From an uncultured Clostridia bacterium (GTDB taxonomy: Bacteria > Bacillota > Clostridia > Oscillospirales > Acutalibacteraceae), in assembly GCA_947628665.1 (NCBI GenBank), contig CANRAU010000005.1:1-64000 (forward strand): a stretch of DNA of 64,000 nucleotides. The letters are read 5' to 3'. A program made the position numbers and the translations under genes. The notes under the pieces were generated by a model. It was given only the letters and a program-made list of their open reading frames with translations, did no database searches and was not told the origin of the DNA. Within the stretch, counting starts at the first letter, position 1. Each line of letters opens with the position of its first letter. Positions 1-6,239 of the stretch are shown one piece after another.

Positions 1-125
1 GTTTGTGTGGTAACTTCAATTATACCACGTCTGCTATGACTTTTTCTATATGTCCTATTTCATTTTACAATCAACCCGGTTTTCAAAAGGAATGACGAAA
101 CTGCATATCCTGTGTTATCTTGTCC

Positions 126-210
126 GTGACGAATCGCTGAACCTTTTATAGGTTGGATCGTGCAATTTATATTGTATAATAGGTTCTTCGATTCGTCACT
201 TCTTTTTTCA
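126..210 (+). terminator. Large inverted repeat followed by a T-run
   Basis: Eleven-base arms at 126-136 (GTGACGAATCG) and 189-199 (its exact complement) enclose about 50 AT-rich bases, with a small inner AACC/GGTT hairpin at 140-154. A T-rich run follows at 200-209. It could be a terminator of a gene left of the window, a structured RNA, or a short inverted-repeat element. The rest of 1-282 shows no convincing gene. Confidence 0.4.
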
Positions 211-282
211 ATTACCGGAACATATCAATCCATACATATATAAACCTACACAAACAGTTTCGTTTTTTCTGCATTCTCTGTC

Positions 283-311
283 TTGACTTCGGTACGCGAA
301 TATGGTAGAAT
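283..311 (+). promoter_or_regulatory. Sigma-A promoter P1 upstream of the carAB leader
   Basis: TTGACT at 283-288 and TAGAAT at 306-311 are separated by 17 bp. Transcription would begin near 318, upstream of a short ORF and a terminator hairpin that precede carA, so this promoter would drive an attenuated carAB transcript. Confidence 0.7.
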
Positions 312-365
312 CTAAAAAATTTGCACAGGCATATGCCAAAAGCGGTACGGAAAGGAGAGACTGTC

Positions 366-515
366 ATGGTCGGTGTAACGCGTAAAATCGATATATCCGT
401 TTCCTGCGCTCCCCGTATTGCTTTTTTCGCCAAATTTTGCAAAGCATTTTCATTTGTTTTTATAAATTCCGAAAGCGACGGTATTTGCCGCCGCTTTTCT
501 TTTCAATCTCGGTGA
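366..515 (+). CDS. Putative 49-residue carAB leader peptide
   Basis: The ATG at 366 follows a good ribosome binding site (GGAAAGGAGAG, 350-358 region) and gives a 49-codon ORF. Six Phe fall within residues 20-32 (positions 20, 21, 24, 28, 30, 32) because the RNA is U-rich, with runs at 422-427, 435-438, 447-450 and 457-461. The terminator hairpin at 472-497 lies inside the ORF and the stop at 513-515 lies beyond it, so a translating ribosome would cover the hairpin. Inference: this resembles the leader of the E. coli pyrBI operon, where UTP-sensitive pausing in a U-rich tract couples translation to read-through. The peptide itself may have no function. Alternatively it is a chance ORF on a small RNA. 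Confidence 0.45.
   Translation: MVGVTRKIDISVSCAPRIAFFAKFCKAFSFVFINSESDGICRRFSFQSR
472..505 (+). terminator. Intrinsic terminator (possible attenuator) before carA
   Basis: The stem 472-481 pairs with 488-497 (10 pairs, one A/C mismatch, loop TATTTG) and continues into TTTTCTTTTC. It sits between promoter P1 and carA and inside the small leader ORF, as a transcription attenuator would. No PyrR-type binding loop was recognised next to it. Confidence 0.7.
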
Positions 516-533
516 TTTTCACGGGGGTTTCGG

Positions 534-562
534 TTGAAATGCAAAGGATAATATGCTACAAT
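534..562 (+). promoter_or_regulatory. Sigma-A promoter P2 of carAB
   Basis: TTGAAA at 534-539 and TACAAT at 557-562 have 17 bp spacing and an extended TGC before the -10. The predicted start near 569 leaves a leader of about 40 nt before the TTG start of carA. It lies downstream of the terminator and so would escape attenuation. Confidence 0.65.
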
Positions 563-607
563 ATTTCGTTAGAGTGAACAGAATCACGGAAAGGTCGGTG
601 TAGTGCG

Positions 608-1690
608 TTGAAAGCCTATTTGATGCTGGAGGACGGTTCTTGTTATGCGGGAACTGCGCGCGGGGAATTTCGAGAAACGCCCTGTGAGGTGGTGTTCAAT
701 ACCTCCATGACGGGCTATGTGGAGATTTTGACCGATCCTTCTTATGCGGGACAGGGCGTTGTCATGACCTATCCGATGATCGGCAATTACGGCGTCAGCA
801 CGGAGGACTTCGAGAGTGATAAGCTCCAGCCCTGCGCCTTTTTGGTGCATGAGCTGTGCGACACGCCCTCGAACTTCCGCAATACCGAGACGATAGACAG
901 CCTGCTTTCGAGAGAGCATATCCCCTGCGTGACGGGGATCGATACGCGCGCGGTCGTCAAAAAGCTTCGCGAGAGCGGCACGATGCGCGGCGTCATTACG
1001 GCGGATATTTCCGACAGAGACAGACTCATGCAGGTGATCCGCGATTTTCGGCAGGACAAGCTCGTAGAGAGCGTGAGCGTTCCGGAAAAGCGTGTGATCG
1101 GCGCGGGAAACAGCGGCGCAAAGATCGCGCTGATGGATTTCGGCACGAAGCGCAACATTGCAAACAGCTTGGCGGCGCGCGGCTGTGAGGTCACGCAGTA
1201 CCCCGCGTGGACGACGGCGGAGGAGATCATCCGCTCAAAGCCCGACGGCATTATGCTTTCCAACGGCCCGGGTGACCCGTCCGCCTGCATCGGTATCATC
1301 CGTGAGATCAAAAAGCTGTATGATTACGGCTTGCCGACCTTCGCCATCTGCCTTGGCCATCAGCTTATGGCGCTGGCGTGCGGCGGGCGAACCGAACGCA
1401 TGAAATACGGCCATCGCGGCGCAAACCACCCCGTGAAATTCCTGCGGGAGGGCAGGACGTACCTCTCCTCGCAGAACCACGGCTACATGGTCAGCGGCAA
1501 GGATTTGCCGAGCTGTGCCGAGGTCAACTGCGTCAATGTCAACGACGGCACTGTGGAGGGCATCGTGTATCACGGCAAGCCCGTTTTTACCGTGCAGTTC
1601 CATCCGGAAGCCAACGCAGGACCGCGGGATACGGCGTTTTTGTTTGACAGATTCTTGAAAATGGCGGCGGAGGGCAGATACGATGATTGA
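608..1690 (+). CDS. carA: Carbamoyl-phosphate synthase small subunit
   Basis: This is the glutaminase subunit that hydrolyses glutamine and passes ammonia to CarB for carbamoyl phosphate, used in pyrimidine and arginine synthesis. The 360 residues match the family length. The N-terminal half is the CarA-specific domain. The C-terminal half is a class I amidotransferase with the LSNGPGDP loop, nucleophile C248 in AICLGHQ, and H332/E334 in VQFHPEA. The start is TTG at 608; the binding site GGAAAGG lies about 14 nt upstream and no in-frame ATG fits the conserved MKAYLMLEDG start. Its last eight bases overlap carB, so the two are translationally coupled. See the leader features for likely regulation. 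Confidence 0.97.
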   Translation: MKAYLMLEDGSCYAGTARGEFRETPCEVVFNTSMTGYVEILTDPSYAGQGVVMTYPMIGNYGVSTEDFESDKLQPCAFLVHELCDTPSNFRNTETIDSLLSREHIPCVTGIDTRAVVKKLRESGTMRGVITADISDRDRLMQVIRDFRQDKLVESVSVPEKRVIGAGNSGAKIALMDFGTKRNIANSLAARGCEVTQYPAWTTAEEIIRSKPDGIMLSNGPGDPSACIGIIREIKKLYDYGLPTFAICLGHQLMALACGGRTERMKYGHRGANHPVKFLREGRTYLSSQNHGYMVSGKDLPSCAEVNCVNVNDGTVEGIVYHGKPVFTVQFHPEANAGPRDTAFLFDRFLKMAAEGRYDD

Positions 1691-4600
1691 TAAAAGCATC
1701 CGAAAGGTTATGGTGATCGGCTCAGGCCCGATCATCATCGGGCAGGCCGCCGAATTCGACTATGCGGGTACGCAGGCGTGCCGTTCCTTAAAGGAAGAGG
1801 GCATTGAGGTCGTGCTGGTCAACTCAAACCCCGCGACCATTATGACCGACGGCGACATTGCCGACAAGGTCTATATCGAACCCCTGACGATCCCGACGCT
1901 TACCAAAATCATTGAAAAAGAAAAGCCCGACTCGGTACTGCCCACTTTGGGCGGCCAGACGGGTCTGAACCTTGCCATGGAGCTGGAGGAAAAGGGCGTC
2001 CTGCGCGAAAACGGCGTGCGCTTGATCGGCATCAACGCAAGCGCCATCAAAAAAGCGGAGGATCGGCAGGAATTCAAGGACACCATGGAAAAGATCGGCG
2101 AGCCCTGTATCGAATCGCTCGTCGTGCACGATGTGGAATCCGCCGTGGCTTTCTCCGAGAAGATCGGCTACCCCGTGATCGTTCGCCCCGCCTATACGTT
2201 GGGCGGTACGGGCGGCGGTATCGCCGACGACGAAGCGTCGCTTCGCGAAATCTGCGCCAACGGCCTGCGTCTTTCGCGTGTGACCGAGGTGCTGATCGAA
2301 AAGTGCATTGCGGGCTGGAAAGAAATCGAGTATGAAGTCATGCGCGATTCCAAGGGCAACTGCATCACGGTCTGCAACATGGAAAACCTCGACCCCGTCG
2401 GCGTACATACGGGCGACTCTATCGTCGTTGCGCCCAGCCAGACGCTCATGGATAAGGAATATCAAATGCTGCGTTCCTCGGCGCTCAACATCATTACGGA
2501 ATTGGGCATCGAGGGCGGCTGCAACGTGCAGTTTGCGCTGCATCCCGATTCGTTCCGCTACGCGGTCATAGAGGTGAACCCCCGCGTTTCGCGTTCCTCG
2601 GCGCTGGCATCCAAAGCGACGGGCTATCCGATCGCGCGCGTGGCGGCGAAGATCGCGCTGGGGCTGGGACTTGACGAGATCCCGAACGCCGTTACGGGCA
2701 AAACCTTTGCTTCGTTTGAACCGGCGCTCGACTACTGCGTTGTAAAATTCCCAAAATGGCCGTTTGACAAATTTGTGACCGCCAAGCGCACGCTCGGCAC
2801 GCAAATGAAAGCCACGGGCGAGGTCATGGCGGTGGCGCGCTCGTTTGAAGCGGCGCTGCAAAAGGCCATGCACTCCTTAGAGGAAAACCGCAAAAGCCTG
2901 CTGTATAAAGATTTGATCGAAAAATCCGATGCGGAATTGGAAGAACTGCTTAAAAATATAGACAACACCCGCATTTATGTGATCGCGGCCGCGATTTACA
3001 ACAATATGCCGCTCGAACGCATCCACGACATCACCAAAATCGACCTTTGGTTCTTACAGAAAATCAAAGGCATTGTGGATATGGAAAAGCATTTGCAAAA
3101 CGGCAACTGTGACCGCGATACGCTCCTCGAAGCCAAGCGGCTCGGCTTTACCGACGACGTGATCGCGCAGGACGTCGGTGTGACGGAAGCCGCGATCAAG
3201 AATCTGCGCCGCCTTTGGAAAATTCAGCCGAGCTTTTCCATCGTCGATACCTGTGCGGCGGAATTTGCCGCGCAAACGCCGTACTACTATTCCGATTACT
3301 GCGTAGCCAACGAGGTCAATACCGAGAAAACGAAAAAGAAGATCATGGTCTTAGGCTCAGGCCCTATCCGCATCGGGCAGGGCATCGAATTCGACTATTG
3401 CTCGGTGCATTCGGTATGGGCGCTCAAGCAGGCGGGCTGCGAAGCCATCATCGTCAACAACAACCCCGAAACCGTTTCCACGGACTTCGATATTTCGGAC
3501 AAGCTGTATTTTGAACCGCTCACCCCCGAATATGTCACCAACATCGTGGAAATGGAGCAGCCCGACGGCGCGATCGTGCAGTTCGGCGGGCAGACGGCGA
3601 TCAAGCTGACCAAAACGCTCAACGATCTGGGCGTGACCATTCTCGGGACGGACGCCGACCATGTGGATGCGGCGGAGGACAGAGAGCGGTTTGACGAGAT
3701 CCTCGAATACTGCGACATTGCGCGTCCCAAAGGGCAGACGGTCTTTACGACCAAGGAAGCGCTTGCCGCCGCGCATACGCTTGGGTATCCGGTGCTGGTG
3801 CGCCCGAGCTATGTTTTGGGCGGGCAGGGTATGCAGATTGCTGCCAACGACGCGGACATCAACGAATTTATGGACATCATCACGCGCACCATTCCCGATT
3901 TGTCCGAACACCCCGTTTTGGTCGATAAATACCTCATGGGGCAGGAGGTCGAGGTCGATGCGATCTGTGACGGCAGGGATATTCTGATCCCCGGCATCAT
4001 GGAACACGTAGACCGCGCGGGCATCCACTCGGGCGACTCCATTTCGGTGTACCCTGCGGTGACGCTGTCCGAACGCGTGCAGAAAACCATCGTCGATTAC
4101 ACGAAACGCCTTGCTTCCGCGCTGCACGTCATCGGTATGATGAACATTCAGTTTATCGTGCTGCACGAGGAAGTCTATATCATCGAGGTCAACCCCCGTT
4201 CCTCGCGCACCGTGCCGTATATCAGCAAGGTCACGGGCGTACCCGCCATCGCGCTGGCGACGCGCACCATGCTCGGCGAAAAGCTCGCGGATATGGGCTA
4301 TGGCACGGGGCTTTACAAAAGCAGCGGTTACTACGCCATTAAGCTGCCCGTGTTCTCGTTTGAAAAAATTATTGGCGCGGACACGTCCTTAGGTCCGGAA
4401 ATGAAATCCACGGGCGAAGTGCTGGGCATTTCCAAAGATTACAACGAAGCGCTGCTCAAAGCGTTCGACGGCGGTGGCGTGCATTTGCCCAAGGACGGCA
4501 AGATCATTGTGACCGTGCGCGATCAGGATAAGGCGGAAATTTGCGAAATGCTTCGGGAATTCAAGGATTCAGATTTCCGTTTCTACGCAACGCCCGGTAC

Positions 4601-4898
4601 GCGCAAAGCGCTTTTGGAGGCGGGCGTCGACGCAAAGCCCGTCAACAAACTCTCGGGAGAAAGCCCGAATATTATGGATATGCTGGGCACGGGCGACGTT
4701 TCCCTGATCATCAACACGCCCACGCACGGCAGACTGCCTAACCGCGACGGCTTTAAGCTGCGGCGCATCGCCGTGGAAAGCGGCACTTCGTGCCTGACTT
4801 CGCTGGATGCGGCAAAAGCGCTGATGCAAAGCGCCTTTATCGTGCCGAGCGATCAAATGTCTTTGACAGACATCGCAAAGCTCCAAATCAAACGGTAA
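1683..4898 (+). CDS. carB: Carbamoyl-phosphate synthase large subunit
   Basis: This is the synthetase subunit that makes carbamoyl phosphate from bicarbonate, ammonia and two ATP. The 1071 residues show the internal duplication of the family. Each half starts with a GSGPI(I/R)IGQ loop (near residues 13 and 555) followed by an ATP-grasp domain, and a C-terminal MGS-like allosteric domain (about residues 935-1071) is where UMP and ornithine act in relatives. The ATG at 1683 overlaps the end of carA. No other pyr genes are adjacent. A strong terminator follows directly at 4904-4946. Confidence 0.98.
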   Translation: MIDKSIRKVMVIGSGPIIIGQAAEFDYAGTQACRSLKEEGIEVVLVNSNPATIMTDGDIADKVYIEPLTIPTLTKIIEKEKPDSVLPTLGGQTGLNLAMELEEKGVLRENGVRLIGINASAIKKAEDRQEFKDTMEKIGEPCIESLVVHDVESAVAFSEKIGYPVIVRPAYTLGGTGGGIADDEASLREICANGLRLSRVTEVLIEKCIAGWKEIEYEVMRDSKGNCITVCNMENLDPVGVHTGDSIVVAPSQTLMDKEYQMLRSSALNIITELGIEGGCNVQFALHPDSFRYAVIEVNPRVSRSSALASKATGYPIARVAAKIALGLGLDEIPNAVTGKTFASFEPALDYCVVKFPKWPFDKFVTAKRTLGTQMKATGEVMAVARSFEAALQKAMHSLEENRKSLLYKDLIEKSDAELEELLKNIDNTRIYVIAAAIYNNMPLERIHDITKIDLWFLQKIKGIVDMEKHLQNGNCDRDTLLEAKRLGFTDDVIAQDVGVTEAAIKNLRRLWKIQPSFSIVDTCAAEFAAQTPYYYSDYCVANEVNTEKTKKKIMVLGSGPIRIGQGIEFDYCSVHSVWALKQAGCEAIIVNNNPETVSTDFDISDKLYFEPLTPEYVTNIVEMEQPDGAIVQFGGQTAIKLTKTLNDLGVTILGTDADHVDAAEDRERFDEILEYCDIARPKGQTVFTTKEALAAAHTLGYPVLVRPSYVLGGQGMQIAANDADINEFMDIITRTIPDLSEHPVLVDKYLMGQEVEVDAICDGRDILIPGIMEHVDRAGIHSGDSISVYPAVTLSERVQKTIVDYTKRLASALHVIGMMNIQFIVLHEEVYIIEVNPRSSRTVPYISKVTGVPAIALATRTMLGEKLADMGYGTGLYKSSGYYAIKLPVFSFEKIIGADTSLGPEMKSTGEVLGISKDYNEALLKAFDGGGVHLPKDGKIIVTVRDQDKAEICEMLREFKDSDFRFYATPGTRKALLEAGVDAKPVNKLSGESPNIMDMLGTGDVSLIINTPTHGRLPNRDGFKLRRIAVESGTSCLTSLDAAKALMQSAFIVPSDQMSLTDIAKLQIKR

Positions 4899-4903
4899 AA
4901 GAG

Positions 4904-4946
4904 AACAGGATCGTGGTAAGCACCGACTGCCGCGATCCTGTTTTTT
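4904..4946 (+). terminator. Intrinsic terminator of carAB
   Basis: Bases 4904-4916 pair with 4930-4942 (13 pairs including one G-U) and six T follow. It begins five bases after the carB stop codon. Confidence 0.92.
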
Positions 4947-4963
4947 GTGTGCGCGCATATCGG

Positions 4964-4992
4964 TTGCTTTTTTGCGCCGTTTCCTGTATAAT
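4964..4992 (+). promoter_or_regulatory. Sigma-A promoter of the hairpin array and cobO-like gene
   Basis: TTGCTT at 4964-4969 and a perfect TATAAT at 4987-4992 are 17 bp apart. The predicted start near 4999 is a few bases before the first of five hairpins, leaving about 190 nt of untranslated RNA before the GTG start at 5190. Confidence 0.65.
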
Positions 4993-5007
4993 CTATGTGC
5001 AGATGTC

Positions 5008-5142
5008 CCCCGCCGCTAAGGCGGCGGGGTTCAATCGCGATTTCAGTAGGGGAAATAATCCCCTACTGAAACCTCGAGGAGCTTACGCTCCACGCACCTG
5101 CTTGCAATCTGTCGCAAGCCCTGCCCCTTGCAAGCAAGGCAG
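5008..5142 (+). other. Array of five consecutive hairpins (structured leader or IS-derived element)
   Basis: Five hairpins follow one another. H1 is 5008-5016/5021-5029 (9 bp GC-rich, loop TAAG). H2 is 5041-5053/5059-5071 (13 bp perfect). H3 is 5078-5082/5087-5091. H4 is 5100-5105/5114-5119. H5 is 5121-5130/5135-5142 with a small bulge. H1 followed by TTCAAT resembles the GC-rich palindrome at ends of IS200/IS605-family elements, suggesting a non-autonomous remnant. Its place between a promoter and a corrinoid gene instead suggests an RNA leader. No cobalamin-riboswitch B12 box was recognised. Confidence 0.6.
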
Positions 5143-5189
5143 AGCGTTGCTCCGATTTAAATAAAAAGAAAAAAGGGGAGGGTAAAGCG

Positions 5190-5699
5190 GTGCTTCGTAT
5201 CTACATGGGCGAAGGCGTCGGCAAAACCACCGCAGCGGCGGGGCTTGCCCTGCGCGCGGCGGCGCACGGCAGGCACGTGCGCGTTTTGCAACTGCTCAAA
5301 CCCCAAATCTCGCCCGAATTCGCGTGGCTTTGCGACGCGGGGCAGGTCTCCGTGACGCTCGCGAATCCCGATATACCGTTTTTCCATACGCTCCAAGAAA
5401 GCGAGAAAGCACGGCGGCGAGCGGAGACCGAGCGGGCGGCCGCCGCGTTTTTCACCGTACAGGCGGGGGATTTTCTACTGGTTGCCGACGAAATGGGCGG
5501 CGCGCTTGAAAATGAAATGCTTGCCGAAAAACGCCTGCTCTCGCTTTTGGAGACTTTGCCCGATACGGTACACGTTGTGCTGACGGGTCGGTATTTTCCA
5601 AAAACGCTTTTGGACGCGGCGGACTGCGTTTCCGAAATTCGCTGCGTGCGCCACCCGTACCAAAACGGCGTGCCGGCCATAGAAGGGTTGGAATATTGA
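5190..5699 (+). CDS. cobO: Cob(I)alamin / corrinoid adenosyltransferase (CobO/BtuR type)
   Basis: This family transfers the 5'-deoxyadenosyl group of ATP to the cobalt of corrinoids, producing the coenzyme form of B12. The 169 residues have the P-loop GEGVGKTTAAAG (residues 7-18; most relatives have GKGK), the central VADEMGGAL strand and VLTGRYFP near residue 130, followed by the AADCVSEI helix, all in family order. The GTG start at 5190 has GGGGAGGG seven bases upstream. No other cobalamin gene is adjacent, so it probably serves salvage or a B12-dependent enzyme elsewhere. The upstream hairpin array is the only visible candidate regulator. Confidence 0.85.
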   Translation: MLRIYMGEGVGKTTAAAGLALRAAAHGRHVRVLQLLKPQISPEFAWLCDAGQVSVTLANPDIPFFHTLQESEKARRRAETERAAAAFFTVQAGDFLLVADEMGGALENEMLAEKRLLSLLETLPDTVHVVLTGRYFPKTLLDAADCVSEIRCVRHPYQNGVPAIEGLEY

Positions 5700-5747
5700 T
5701 CGAAGCCGCCATGTGCGGCTGCAGAAAGGAAAGAGAGTGGATAACGA

Positions 5748-6239
5748 ATGTCTGTTTATACCGACCGCGCGGTCGCTTTGTTTCGGGAAGGGTATAACTG
5801 CGCACAGGCGGTTTTCGCAGCCTTTCATGATCGGGTAGGTCTGTCGGAAGAGACGGCGCTGCGCGTGGCCTTGGGCTTAGGCGGCGGCGTCGGGCGTATG
5901 CGCGAGGTCTGCGGCGCGATCTGCGGGGCGGCAATGCTTGCGGGCATGGTCTGCGGCGCGAATGACCCGAAGGATCGCGCGGCCAAGGCGCTTGCCTATC
6001 AAAAGGTGCAGGAGATCGCAGAGCAGTTCCGAAAAACCAATCCGTCGATCGTCTGCCGCGAGCTTTTGGGACTGTCCAAAGCGACGCCGCAAACCTCCGT
6101 TCCGCAGCCGCGCACCGAGGCGTATTACCAAAAACGCCCCTGCGTGCAGATCGTGGAGGACGCCGCAAGAGCCGCCGAACAAGTCTTGTTTACCGAACAG
6201 GAGGATGACCATGTGCTACCCGAATCATGCCTTTATTGA
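5748..6239 (+). CDS. C_GCAxxG_C_C family putative redox protein
   Basis: The 163-residue protein carries the cysteine signature of this family: YNCAQAVF near residue 23, EVCGAICGAAMLAG near residues 54-67, a Cys in VCRELLG near 105, and RPCVQIVEDA near 133. Family members are presumed redox or metal-binding proteins, often linked to electron transfer in anaerobes, but the reaction is unknown. It follows the CobO-like gene after 48 bp containing a small AGCCGC hairpin and a purine-rich binding site, and its end overlaps the glycosidase start by 29 bp, so the three genes may be co-transcribed. Confidence 0.85.
   Translation: MSVYTDRAVALFREGYNCAQAVFAAFHDRVGLSEETALRVALGLGGGVGRMREVCGAICGAAMLAGMVCGANDPKDRAAKALAYQKVQEIAEQFRKTNPSIVCRELLGLSKATPQTSVPQPRTEAYYQKRPCVQIVEDAARAAEQVLFTEQEDDHVLPESCLY

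Noticed and set aside
321..365. Upstream start of the small carAB leader ORF at 321
   Set aside because: It lies only a few bases from the predicted transcription start and has no ribosome site; ATG 366 is much better placed.
318..607. PyrR-dependent attenuator for carAB
   Set aside because: No PyrR binding loop or antiterminator pairing was recognised; only a single terminator hairpin inside a leader ORF is visible.
1824..2873. 349-codon open frame on the minus strand
   Set aside because: Antisense shadow of carB with typical Arg/His bias.
4790..5164. 124-codon plus-strand frame across the carAB terminator
   Set aside because: It starts inside carB in another frame and runs through a terminator and the hairpin array; no ribosome site.
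4990..5189. Cobalamin riboswitch before the CobO-like gene
   Set aside because: The hairpins do not form the class layout and no B12 box was seen; kept only as an unclassified structured leader.
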